A stretch of DNA of 25,341 bases from Opitutales bacterium (GTDB lineage Bacteria > Verrucomicrobiota > Verrucomicrobiae > Opitutales > CAG-312), in NCBI GenBank assembly GCA_017623955.1, contig JAGAOA010000246.1, forward strand, positions 1-25,341, read 5' to 3'. Position 1 is the stretch's first letter. Every line of letters starts with the position of its first letter. Below are positions 7,587-16,081 of this stretch, one piece after another. The notes below the pieces were generated by a model, which saw only the letters and a program-made list of their open reading frames with translations, was not told the origin of the DNA and did not search any database. Position numbers and translations under genes: made by a program.

Positions 7587-8048
7587 ATGAAATTTGACGA
7601 TTTTAGAGTAACTACAAAAATCCGTAAAATAAATTTGTGGATTCAGATTTTATTGGGCTTTACCTTGTATGTTGGTTTGAATTTTTTATCGGCCAGACAT
7701 TATTATAGTTATGATTTTTCTGAATCACATAAAAATTCATTATCACCTGAGAGTAAGGCGTATATTAAGAATTTAGTTTCTCCCATAGATATATACGTAG
7801 TAGTTTCTACTCAGAATTTAGAAAAGGAAAACATGTCTGTATTAAAAGACTTAGAATTGTTTTTAAGTAGATACGAGGCATCATCAACATTGCCCAATAA
7901 GATAAGGGTTAAGTTTGTTAATTCAAATATGGAAAGCAAAACAGCCGATGAATTAACTAAGAAATTCGGTAAAAATATAGAAAATAGTATTATTGTATCT
8001 GGTAAGGTACGTTCTAAGATAATTCCTATTGATAGTTTTATGAGATGA
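7587..8048 (+). CDS. GldG-like ABC auxiliary protein, N-terminal part (frame interrupted)
   Basis: This 153-residue frame starts one base after the permease stop. It has one membrane helix (residues 16-35) and then the beginning of a GldG/ABC_transp_aux periplasmic domain: YDFSESHKNSLSPESKAYIKNLVSPIDIYVVVS, the D-x-t-x-x-k-x-x-L-S pattern of the family, continuing to GKVRSKIIPIDSF. In intact members the domain continues for several hundred residues. Here the frame stops at TGA 8046-8048 just after IPIDSF, and the expected continuation (FKGE-x-TSALL) is found in the -1 frame. Adding one T to the run at 8036-8039 would read through as D-S-F-Y-E-M-S-D-G and give a normal protein of about 489 residues. 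It may be a real split, a frameshift mutation, ribosomal slippage or a sequence error. Confidence 0.85.
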   Translation: MKFDDFRVTTKIRKINLWIQILLGFTLYVGLNFLSARHYYSYDFSESHKNSLSPESKAYIKNLVSPIDIYVVVSTQNLEKENMSVLKDLELFLSRYEASSTLPNKIRVKFVNSNMESKTADELTKKFGKNIENSIIVSGKVRSKIIPIDSFMR

Positions 8049-9055
8049 GCGATGGCTCTAAAAGATTTAAAGGTGAAACAATAATAACATCTGCTTTGTT
8101 ATATGTATCAAATCAAAAACAGTTGAAGATATATTTTACGGTAAAACACGGAGAACTAAAATATACAGATACCAATGCAACAAATGGTTTATCTGAATTT
8201 GCATCAGCATTAGAAACTAGTAATTATAAATTGGCTGAATTAGATTTAACATCAGCTAAATCCATTCCCGAAGATGCAGATATGTTAATTATTGTAGCTC
8301 CTCAAATATCGTATTTGCAGTCTGCAATACATCAAATAAGGCAATATTTATTAGAACGTAATGGCAAGATAGTTGTATTTTTGCGTATGGGTTCAGATGG
8401 TGGTTTGAAAGACGTTTTCTATGAATGGGGTATATTAGCTGATGATATGCAAATTTATGATGTCAGCGATGACTATGAAAGTGCTAGAGGTGATTTGATT
8501 GTGCGTACTATTCCAGAAAAATCGCATGCGATAGTAGAATCGTTGAAAAAGGCAAGTATGCCTGTTTTGTTTGGCTCTGTACGTCCTGTTCGTGAAGATA
8601 TGGGTGCTGCTGTAAACAAATCGTTAAGTTTGTCGCCATTAATTTTAAGCTCGTATTCAAGTTGGGCTGAAAAATCTTATGCGCGTGGCGGTGTTCATAA
8701 ATATGATGAATCGGTAGATTTAAAAGGTCCAATACCATTGGCTATGATTGCTAGTAGAACTGGCGGAGAAAAGTTCAACTTAAATATTCCAGGAGGAAAA
8801 CTTGCCGTATTTGGAGATGAAAATTTTATAACAAATAAAAGTTTTTATCGCTTGGGAAATTCAATGTTAGTTTTGAATACGATAAATTGGATGTTCGAAG
8901 AAAATAAAATGCTCTCTATACCACCTAGAGATATAAAAATGTATTCACTTACCATATCACATAACGAATTTATTGAATTAGCATTGAGATTTTTAATACT
9001 TCCATTTCTAATTCTAGCAGTTGGAATTACAGTATCATTTGTTCGTAGGAATTAA
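8045..9055 (+). CDS. GldG-like ABC auxiliary protein, C-terminal part
   Basis: The 336-residue frame continues the GldG-like protein: SKRFKGETIITSALLYVS is the family's F-x-GE-x-x-TSALL junction, then IYFTVKHGEL, DLTSAKSIPEDADMLIIVAPQ (the family's d-L-s...iP-d-adlLiI-a-P), a C-terminal ELALRFLILPFLILAVGITVSFVRRN membrane anchor. Its ATG overlaps the stop of the upstream part (ATGA), so it could be made by reinitiation, but it has no signal peptide or N-terminal membrane helix, so alone it would not have its large domain placed outside in the usual way. That argues for a fused product. Together with the ATPase and permease it completes the three-part transporter. Confidence 0.85.
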   Translation: MSDGSKRFKGETIITSALLYVSNQKQLKIYFTVKHGELKYTDTNATNGLSEFASALETSNYKLAELDLTSAKSIPEDADMLIIVAPQISYLQSAIHQIRQYLLERNGKIVVFLRMGSDGGLKDVFYEWGILADDMQIYDVSDDYESARGDLIVRTIPEKSHAIVESLKKASMPVLFGSVRPVREDMGAAVNKSLSLSPLILSSYSSWAEKSYARGGVHKYDESVDLKGPIPLAMIASRTGGEKFNLNIPGGKLAVFGDENFITNKSFYRLGNSMLVLNTINWMFEENKMLSIPPRDIKMYSLTISHNEFIELALRFLILPFLILAVGITVSFVRRN

Positions 9056-9059
9056 GAAT

Positions 9060-10928
9060 ATGAGATTTAGACTTACAGTTTTTTTGATAGTTGCAAATAT
9101 TGTTTTGTTTCTGTTTATTTGGGCATTGGAACGCGATAGAACACAGACGCATCCATCTCAGAAACCTATTCAGGCGTTTACTGTTTTGGAAATATCTGGT
9201 AAGAATTTGAGCGAACCTAGAAAACTCAAATTTGAAAATAATAGATGGCATATAGTTGCACCAATTAAATGGAAAGCTAATTTGTTTGCTGTAAATAGAA
9301 TAAAAACGCAACTAGAATTTTTAGATCGCCAGACAAGCTTTTCAAAAAGAGAAGCATTAAAGGTAAATCAAACTTTGGCTGATTATGGACTAGATAATCC
9401 AGCTTATATAATTAGTTTTGGTGATGGTGAAAAGATGTCGTCGATAAAGATAGGTAATACTACGTCTGTCGGGAATAGATTTTATCTTCTAGACGAAAAT
9501 AATGATAATATTATAGTAGTAGATAAAGAAGTTGTTGAAGGTTTGATTGTGGATATGGAGAGATTGCGTGATCAATCTATATTTTCTATTCCTCGTTTAG
9601 AAATTTCTTCGTTTGCTGCAAGAATTCAGGTATCTAAAAAAGTATCTGCAACGGAGAGTGATTTCAAGAGAGTAGGTCTTGTAAAAAATAATGGTAATTG
9701 GTCTTTCGAAACTCCTATTGTAGCATCGGCTGAAAATGCTAAAGTAGACGCTTTTTTAAATGATATTTGTCAGCTAACTGCAAAAAATCTAGAAATAAAG
9801 GCAACAGAGAAAACAGGTTTCGAGCTTGGTTCATTGCCGTCGACAATAACATTACAAGGTATAAATCGTAGAGAAGTTTTGTTGCTTGGTGCGTTATCTT
9901 CAGATGGAGAGTTAGTTTATGCTAGGTTGGAAAATAATCCTACAATTTTTGCTATCGATTCGTCTATTTTGAATAAACTAGAGCAAATGCAAACTTCGTT
10001 GCGAGATAAGGTGATGTTGCGTACGATGATATCTAGAGTTTCAGAAATCGATATTTCTAGAAATGAGCAAGCCTTAAAACTTAAAAAACAAAAAAATGGA
10101 GAGTGGAATATAGTTGTGAAAGACAACTCAGGAAAAGAGTTGGTTTATGAAGCTGATTTGGCTCGTGTAAACAAGCTGTTGTTGTCGTTGGAAGTAGTAA
10201 AGGCTCGTGAGATTGTTAGTGTTCCGTCTAATAAAGAATTAAAGAAGTATGGTATAAATGATAAGGCGTTGAAAGTTACTATTGTAAACGATAATCAAGA
10301 ATCTAATACAATAATAATAGGTTCTCTTTGTAGAAAAGATGGTGTAAATATGCGTTATGCAAGTGTTAGTAACTCGCCTGAATTTTATTGTATTGGTATG
10401 AACTTGATGGAAAACATCAGTACTGATATGCTGTTTTATAGAAATAAACTTATTTGTTCGTTAGAGAAAGATGCGTTATTGAAGTCTATAAAAATTGTAA
10501 ATGAGTCTACTAAAAATATTGAATTAGAAGTATCTGTTCCTAATAATGATTTGTCTTTAATTTATTCAAAAATGACAGCTCGCAATGCTAATTCTTTAAA
10601 GATTATAGAAAACTTTATAAGAAACTCAGTTGCAAGTTCGTACTCTACTCGATCGTTCAATAAAGAAGGTGTACGTTTGCGTGGCGATAAAATTGAAAAA
10701 TGGCAATATTCTTTGTTGGTTCAGTATGAAGTTGCTGGAAAAGCAATGCAAAGAGAGTGGAAGTTTTCAAAACGCATAAGTGCTACTAGTCAATATTGTA
10801 TTGTAAATGGATTTGATGTATTATTTTTCCCAGAGGCAGATTTGATAAACGCATTGTTTGAATTAACTCAAGAAAAAAATCAACCAACACAGTTAGATAA
10901 ACCGCAACCTATAGCACCAAACAAATAG
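9060..10928 (+). CDS. DUF4340 domain protein, membrane-anchored
   Basis: The 622-residue protein begins with one membrane helix (residues 5-22) and is otherwise soluble, so it should face the periplasm. It contains at least three DUF4340-like units with the recurring pattern W-x-V/I-x-x-P...ADLARVNKLL...YGL-x-x-P...I-x-IG-x-x...YA-x-L...I-x-x-I: around residues 60-165 (LADYGLDNPAYIISF, SSIKIGNTT), around 205-320, and around 345-455 (KKYGINDKALKVTI, NTIIIGSL). DUF4340 genes often lie next to GldG-like ABC genes; the molecular role is not known. I chose the ATG at 9060, which follows AGGA by 9 bases and comes right after the previous stop; a start at 9021 would overlap. Its TAG stop is in the same frame as the next gene. 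Confidence 0.9.
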   Translation: MRFRLTVFLIVANIVLFLFIWALERDRTQTHPSQKPIQAFTVLEISGKNLSEPRKLKFENNRWHIVAPIKWKANLFAVNRIKTQLEFLDRQTSFSKREALKVNQTLADYGLDNPAYIISFGDGEKMSSIKIGNTTSVGNRFYLLDENNDNIIVVDKEVVEGLIVDMERLRDQSIFSIPRLEISSFAARIQVSKKVSATESDFKRVGLVKNNGNWSFETPIVASAENAKVDAFLNDICQLTAKNLEIKATEKTGFELGSLPSTITLQGINRREVLLLGALSSDGELVYARLENNPTIFAIDSSILNKLEQMQTSLRDKVMLRTMISRVSEIDISRNEQALKLKKQKNGEWNIVVKDNSGKELVYEADLARVNKLLLSLEVVKAREIVSVPSNKELKKYGINDKALKVTIVNDNQESNTIIIGSLCRKDGVNMRYASVSNSPEFYCIGMNLMENISTDMLFYRNKLICSLEKDALLKSIKIVNESTKNIELEVSVPNNDLSLIYSKMTARNANSLKIIENFIRNSVASSYSTRSFNKEGVRLRGDKIEKWQYSLLVQYEVAGKAMQREWKFSKRISATSQYCIVNGFDVLFFPEADLINALFELTQEKNQPTQLDKPQPIAPNK

Positions 10929-10931
10929 GAA

Positions 10932-13742
10932 GTGAAGCAGGCTGAAAAATATCAAGGCAGTTTTTGGCGTTTATTAAAGGTTGTAAATGTCTTGTTGTTT
11001 TTTTGTTTAGTAATACTATCGGTTGGAGCTTATTGTTCGTACTATAATAAGAAAATACCTGTCCCCGATGTTATATTAAATTCAATAGAGTCCGAATTGG
11101 CTCAATATGGGCTTTCTGCTGACTTCACTTCTATAGGTCTTGGATTAGATTTATCTATATTAGCTAAAAATGTTTCATTACGAGCGTATGGAACACCAGA
11201 AGATTTTTTTAGAGCAAAAGAAGTTTCTGTTGGATTGAGTTTAACAAGATATATATTATCGGGAAATCCTGTAAGATATTTTTCTGTTGCAAATGCAGTA
11301 GCATCGACATCGTATGCTAATATAGAACGCAATCCAATCATAAATGATGTTGATTTGATGTTGCGTTTTAACGATTCAGGATACAGCTTAGATTTTCTGA
11401 GACTTAAAATTTATAATTTGCTTGTATCTGTAAATGGGAAGATTGATAAAAATTATTCGATAGATGATTTAAAACAAATTGTAAAAATACTATCAAGCTA
11501 TTCTAAACAAGACAGAAAACAGACTAAACTTAGTACTACTAAAATACCAGCAATTATAGAAGAATATGATACGATTTTGTCAAAATATGATGTAGTAAAA
11601 ATACATCTTGATAAATTTGAGGATCCTCAGTTTGAAATTAAATTTGGTTTATTGAATGGCGGTTCAAATTTTATAAATGCTGATTTTATAGCATCAAAAA
11701 TTAATTTAGACGAAAAATGTATAAATTCTTCTGGTGAAAATTTGAAAGTGTTGCTCAGATATGTAAATACAAATACCATCGAGAAAATAAAATTGGGTTT
11801 TTCTATTGACAACTTATTGTTAGAAAAATTTGGTGTAACAACAAAAAACATATCGGCTAGGACTAACGTAAATGTCAATGAGAAAGAAATAGCACTTTTT
11901 GATGTTGTGGTGAATGCTACAAATGCTCATTATCAAGACTTTGTTCTGAATAATTTTTCGGCAGTAAAAAAGATGTTATCTATTTCGTCGTACAAAGAAG
12001 ATTGGAAGTTTTTTGTAGAGAGTGGAAAGTCTGAAATAATCGGGAATATAAATATAGATGATGACAATACTATTCATTGTAAATTTTCTAGCACACTAGA
12101 TGTAAATCCAATTTTCAAACGGAAAGAACTGGCGGATATTCCAGAAATGAAGGATTTTAATCTTCCTCACGGAATAGATATTGATGGTAGCATTTGTTAC
12201 AAGTTAGGTTCTAAGTTCCCAGAAGCAAATGTTCGCATAGAGGCAAATGATTGTATCATTATGCGTTTGATGGTCGATTATTTAAGTAGTGATGTCACTT
12301 TTAAAGATGGGGTTCTAAGTTGCGAAAATATAATTGCTAAAACAAAGGAAGGTTGGGGGGCTGTTGGAAGCTACATACAAAATTTTGTAGACAATTCTTA
12401 CGATATTTACGTTAAGGGAAATATTCGTCCGATGGAAATTGCTCATTTTATGGAGCCATGGTGGACAAAAATTATGGGAGCTTTTACTTTTGAAGATAAT
12501 CGTATTCTCCCATACGCAGATGTCAGAGTTGAAGGTAAATGGGGAATTCCTGAAAATATTTGGTGTTTCGGATATGTGTCGGGGAAGAATGCGTTGTACA
12601 ATGGAGCAAAGTTTGATGATTTTTCTCTCAATGTATGGGTGAGCCCTAAGAGAATTACATTGTACGATATAGATATCATTGCAGGGAAAGGGGCTCGTAA
12701 AGGTCACTGCTTTATAGAATGGCTTTATGATGCTGGAGAAGGACTTACTTCTTTTGATAGACAACGCCTTTTTTTGAATTCTAATTTGAATGATATAGAA
12801 CTGATTGCTCTTGGTGGAGATGATGCTAAAGAAGTTTTAGATGTGGTAAAATTTGCAAATCCACCAGAACTAGAGTTAAATGCTGTGATGTACAATTCTA
12901 GTAATAATCCCAAGAAGCTAAAAGATATATTTAATGCAAATATTTTTGCACGCGGAAAAACCTCAATAGAGATGATAGAACTGTATGATGCACGATTTTC
13001 TGCCAGAAGTGATAAAATTAATACAGACATCTTTAACGCAACATTTATGTTTTGTGGTGGAGAATCTTCTGGAGATGTTCATCTTCTTCGTAAAGATAAT
13101 TCTATGCTCGTCGATGGAAATGCAAAAGCTCAAAATATGAATCAAGGTTTGTTCTTCGAGTTCTTGTCATCTTTAGGTAGTCAGAATGACAAAAAGAATG
13201 AGGGTGATAAAGATGAATCACCATTAGGAGGTGATAGTGATGGTAAAGTTACTGCAAACGTAACATTGAAAGGCGATGTAAAAAATATGATTAACGCCAT
13301 TGGTAATGGAAATATATCAATAGATAGTAAAGATTTTATAAAATTGAATTTGTTTGGTGGAATTTCGAAGGCTTTTCGTGCAATAAATCTACCAGTGGGG
13401 TCGTTCGATATTTCTAAGTTTGAAGCAGATTTTGCTCTTGAAAATAGAGAACTTCGTTTGAGCCCAATTAATATGACAGGACCTGCCTTACGCATTATTG
13501 GCGGAGTATCGTATTCATTAGAAAACGATGCCGTTAAAGGAGAATTGAAAACGTATCCATTTGATAACGTCGACAACTCTATAATATCTGCAGTAAACAA
13601 GTTGGTGAATCCATTGATGGATAGTGTAAGAATAATAGTTTCGGGTACTTTAAAAGAACCTGCCTTTTCTGCTAAAATAACTCCAGCGGATATTATAAGA
13701 AGTGAAAAAAATGTAATAAAAAAAATAGATGAAACTCTTTAA
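10932..13742 (+). CDS. AsmA-like protein, putative inner-membrane-anchored lipid-bridge protein
   Basis: The 936-residue protein has an N-terminal membrane helix (about residues 13-33) and a long beta-rich body. The last 180 or so residues (GDVKNMINAIGNGNISIDSKDF, LRIIGGVSYSLENDAVKGELKTYPF, VSGTLKEPAFSAKITPAD) match the C-terminal domain of AsmA/TamB-related proteins. Large AsmA-like proteins such as YhdP and TamB form hydrophobic grooves that carry phospholipid between the membranes of Gram-negative cells; that this one does so is inference. The start is GTG at 10932 with AGGA only one base before it, an unusually tight spacing, but no better start precedes the membrane helix. The upstream TAG is two codons before the GTG in the same frame. 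A low-complexity acidic linker (NDKKNEGDKDESPLGGDSDG) lies near residue 755. The operon ends at a terminator 20 bases on. Confidence 0.85.
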   Translation: MKQAEKYQGSFWRLLKVVNVLLFFCLVILSVGAYCSYYNKKIPVPDVILNSIESELAQYGLSADFTSIGLGLDLSILAKNVSLRAYGTPEDFFRAKEVSVGLSLTRYILSGNPVRYFSVANAVASTSYANIERNPIINDVDLMLRFNDSGYSLDFLRLKIYNLLVSVNGKIDKNYSIDDLKQIVKILSSYSKQDRKQTKLSTTKIPAIIEEYDTILSKYDVVKIHLDKFEDPQFEIKFGLLNGGSNFINADFIASKINLDEKCINSSGENLKVLLRYVNTNTIEKIKLGFSIDNLLLEKFGVTTKNISARTNVNVNEKEIALFDVVVNATNAHYQDFVLNNFSAVKKMLSISSYKEDWKFFVESGKSEIIGNINIDDDNTIHCKFSSTLDVNPIFKRKELADIPEMKDFNLPHGIDIDGSICYKLGSKFPEANVRIEANDCIIMRLMVDYLSSDVTFKDGVLSCENIIAKTKEGWGAVGSYIQNFVDNSYDIYVKGNIRPMEIAHFMEPWWTKIMGAFTFEDNRILPYADVRVEGKWGIPENIWCFGYVSGKNALYNGAKFDDFSLNVWVSPKRITLYDIDIIAGKGARKGHCFIEWLYDAGEGLTSFDRQRLFLNSNLNDIELIALGGDDAKEVLDVVKFANPPELELNAVMYNSSNNPKKLKDIFNANIFARGKTSIEMIELYDARFSARSDKINTDIFNATFMFCGGESSGDVHLLRKDNSMLVDGNAKAQNMNQGLFFEFLSSLGSQNDKKNEGDKDESPLGGDSDGKVTANVTLKGDVKNMINAIGNGNISIDSKDFIKLNLFGGISKAFRAINLPVGSFDISKFEADFALENRELRLSPINMTGPALRIIGGVSYSLENDAVKGELKTYPFDNVDNSIISAVNKLVNPLMDSVRIIVSGTLKEPAFSAKITPADIIRSEKNVIKKIDETL

Positions 13743-13761
13743 TTTCTGAAGTGCAAATTAA

Positions 13762-13788
13762 AAAAAACAGCCCATAGGACTGTTTTTT
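13762..13788. terminator. bidirectional terminator between the ABC operon and the sigma factor gene
   Basis: AAAAAACAG (13762-13770) pairs with CTGTTTTTT (13780-13788); two further C-G pairs close a 3-base loop after one mismatch. It lies between the convergent stops at 13742 and 13794. Confidence 0.85.
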
Positions 13789-13793
13789 ATTAT

Positions 13794-14537
13794 CTAGTTT
13801 GCTAATTTTGGTCTGAGGTTTCGTAATGCTTGCGAGTGTATTTGACAAATTCTAGCTTCAGTTAATCCAAACTCTTTTGCGATATCGCCAAGTTTCATAT
13901 CTTTAAAATAGTAGCTATCTAAAACGCGTCTTTGTTTTTCTGGTAGAGTATTTAAGGATGCTCGAATTTCTCCCATCATTTCGATGGATTCTAGTTCTTC
14001 AACTGGTGTCAAAGAATGTTCATCGGCAACCGATTCAACAAAAGATGGTGCAGAATTATCATCGTTATCTGTTGTATCACTCAACGATATGAATGATAAC
14101 GATTGTGTTCGACGCATAATCTTGTTGTATTGCTTTTCAGAGACCCCCATAGCTTTACGTATTTCATCAGAGCCAGGAGTGCGAGAAAGCTTTTGTTCAA
14201 GCTTAGCTTTTATTTTTTCGATGTTTTTTGCATCGTTCCTAGCCGAACGCGACATATAGTCTAAACTACGAAGCTCGTCGATAATAGAACCTCTAATTCG
14301 AGTTGCTATGTACCCATCGTATGTGTCTTCTCGTGACGGATCAAGACGCTTTATTGCATCTGCTAACCCTGCAACACCTGCCGAATGTAGTTCATCTAAA
14401 TCGGCATACGAGGGCAATTTATTCCTCATTGAATTTACAACTTTCCTAACCACGGGATAGTACTTTATAAACATTTCCTGTTGTTTGTTTGTCAATGGTT
14501 TGTCTGTCTTATTTTTGCTGGCGGTTTTTGTGCCCAT
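13794..14537 (-). CDS. RNA polymerase sigma factor, FliA/WhiG type
   Basis: The 247-residue protein is a sigma-70 family member of the FliA (sigma-28)/WhiG group with regions 2, 3 and 4. Region 2 reads DLDELHSAGVAGLADAIKRLDPSREDTYDGYIATRIRGSIIDELRSLDYMSRSAR (about residues 46-100), with the F/Y-x-x-YA-x-x-RIRG-x-IID-x-LR pattern typical of the group. Region 3 includes LSRTPGSDEIRKAMGVSEKQYNKIM. Region 4 has LPEKQRRVLDSYYFKDMKLGDIAKEFGLTEARICQIHSQALRNLR, a helix-turn-helix for the -35 box. An acidic stretch (DTTDNDDNSAPS) links 3 and 4. AAAGG stands before the ATG with suitable spacing. In E. coli this group controls late flagellar genes; no flagellar or anti-sigma (FlgM) gene is visible here, so the regulon is unknown. 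Confidence 0.93.
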   Translation of the reverse strand: MGTKTASKNKTDKPLTNKQQEMFIKYYPVVRKVVNSMRNKLPSYADLDELHSAGVAGLADAIKRLDPSREDTYDGYIATRIRGSIIDELRSLDYMSRSARNDAKNIEKIKAKLEQKLSRTPGSDEIRKAMGVSEKQYNKIMRRTQSLSFISLSDTTDNDDNSAPSFVESVADEHSLTPVEELESIEMMGEIRASLNTLPEKQRRVLDSYYFKDMKLGDIAKEFGLTEARICQIHSQALRNLRPKLAN

Positions 14538-14818
14538 AGCGAGCCTTTCTTTTTCTCGACAATTCTCTATTTTGAAATTAATAGAGCTCTATCGAATATC
14601 GGATGGTTTTTCTTGTTAATAATCTTTTTTTAATTTTCGTATACGCCAACTCTAACCACTCGACACTACACATAAAATTGTATAAAAAAGAACTTTTCAA
14701 GTATTATTTCGACATTTTTTTTCAAAATATAAGTGTTGAAATGTTATTTTTTTTTTGAGAGTATCAAAATGCGTTTGGTAAAACCTTTCAGACATTAAAA
14801 ATATTATCTACTAAAAAA
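14538..14818. other. 281-base divergent intergenic region with a hairpin-T-run
   Basis: This very AT-rich gap between the sigma factor gene and the DUF1343 gene holds no convincing gene. On the plus strand a TATAAA at 14681-14686 could be a -10 box. Downstream ATTTCGACA (14706-14714) pairs with TGTTGAAAT (14734-14742, one G-T pair) around a 19-base loop and is soon followed by ten or more T. That looks like a weak terminator or attenuator about 75 bases before the ATG at 14819. Confidence 0.4.
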
Positions 14819-16072
14819 ATGTTTCTCAGACTTCTCATATTTTCGATAATTTCGTTTCTTGTTGTAGTTGATGTTTCTGCCGCCCCAAAGGTTATGCTTG
14901 GCATAGATGTATTAGAAAGCATGCAATTTAAACCATTGCGATACAAACGTGTGGGGTTATTGACACATCCAGCTGGCGTAAACAGAAATGGAAGAAGTAC
15001 TGTTGATATTTTATATAGAGCACGCAATGTAAAACTGGTTGCGTTATTTGGTCCAGAACATGGTATTTATGGAGATGAAAAAGCGGACGTCCCCGTTTTA
15101 GACAAAAAAGATAGGCGTACGGGATTGCCTGTGTTTTCACTATATGGCAAGTATCGAAAACCAACTCCTTATATGCTTTCTAAGATAGATGTTTTAGTTA
15201 TAGACTTGCAAGATATAGGTTGCCGTTCATACACTTATATAAGTTTTATGTTGCGTGCTATGGAAGCGTGCTTTGAAAACGGGAAAGAGGTTATGATTCT
15301 TGATAGACCTAATCCTCTGGGCGGATTGAAAGTTGATGGACCGACTCTTGATAAGGAATTTAAAAGCTATGTGGGTATGTTTCAAGTTCCGTATGTACAT
15401 GGTATGACCATTGGGGAGCTTGCTCGTTTTGCAAAATACACACGCGGAGCAATGGAAATAACTTCAAACTATCAGAGACACGGTAAATTAACAGTAATTC
15501 CAATGCGTGGTTGGAAACGCAATATGCTTTGGAGCGATACTGGATTGAGATGGAAGCCTACGAGTCCAGCAATCCCAACGTTTTCGGCTGCCTTAGGATA
15601 TTCTATGACTGGATTAGGATGTCAGTTAGGGGGATTTCAGCATGGTTATGGAACAACGCGGCCATTTCGACTTTTGACGTTTCCAAATAAGACCCCAGAA
15701 CAGATAAAGGCTAATTTAGATAAATACAGAATTAGGGGAGTGTCATTTGTTCCAGCAAAGGCAAAATCATTAGATGGTAAGAAGCTCGTGAATGGATTAT
15801 ATGTTGTTATAAATAATTGGAGTGCGTTGCGTCCAACAGAGTTAAGTTTTTATTTGATGAAATTAACGTGTATTTACAACAACGGAAATGTGTTCAGATA
15901 TGCTCCTAAAAATCAAGCATTGTTGTTCAATAAACATACTGGTTCAAGAGAGTTTTGGCAGGAGTTATCAAATAAAGGTGCTTATACCGATATATCTTGG
16001 TTTATTCAGAAGTGGGAGATAAATAATACCCAGTTTAAAAAAATATCCAAAAAATATCATTTATATAAATAG
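14819..16072 (+). CDS. secreted DUF1343 protein, NamZ-type exo-beta-N-acetylmuramidase-like
   Basis: The family founder, NamZ (YbbC) of Bacillus subtilis, removes N-acetylmuramic acid from the non-reducing end of peptidoglycan fragments. The 417-residue protein has a signal peptide (hydrophobic residues 4-18, likely cut after VSA at 21), then the family blocks in order: [21 protein letters not shown] (45-65), [15 protein letters not shown] (77-91, with Glu80, the likely catalytic Glu), [21 protein letters not shown] (124-144), [10 protein letters not shown] (160-169), [14 protein letters not shown] (191-204), then [13 protein letters not shown] and [11 protein letters not shown]. The latter block resembles the GELG-x-GYT-x-PF type rather than the EGTN-x-GRGT type. 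No ribosome binding site is evident. The next gene follows after 9 bases. A role in wall recovery or use of foreign peptidoglycan is inference. Confidence 0.92.
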   Translation: MFLRLLIFSIISFLVVVDVSAAPKVMLGIDVLESMQFKPLRYKRVGLLTHPAGVNRNGRSTVDILYRARNVKLVALFGPEHGIYGDEKADVPVLDKKDRRTGLPVFSLYGKYRKPTPYMLSKIDVLVIDLQDIGCRSYTYISFMLRAMEACFENGKEVMILDRPNPLGGLKVDGPTLDKEFKSYVGMFQVPYVHGMTIGELARFAKYTRGAMEITSNYQRHGKLTVIPMRGWKRNMLWSDTGLRWKPTSPAIPTFSAALGYSMTGLGCQLGGFQHGYGTTRPFRLLTFPNKTPEQIKANLDKYRIRGVSFVPAKAKSLDGKKLVNGLYVVINNWSALRPTELSFYLMKLTCIYNNGNVFRYAPKNQALLFNKHTGSREFWQELSNKGAYTDISWFIQKWEINNTQFKKISKKYHLYK

Positions 16073-16081
16073 GATTAAACT

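Noticed and set aside
12315..12764. Minus-strand frame of 149 residues inside the AsmA-like gene
   Set aside because: It has no recognisable motif and is embedded opposite a long coding frame; several other frames in the same gene are similar shadows.
13181..13600. Minus-strand frame of 139 residues inside the AsmA-like gene
   Set aside because: It is opposite the conserved C-terminal AsmA domain and has no ribosome site or family signal.
15560..15700. Loss of the EGTN motif in the NamZ-like protein as a sign of inactivation
   Set aside because: The block GYGTTRPF with LGCQLGG fits another known DUF1343 subgroup, so I do not treat it as degeneration.
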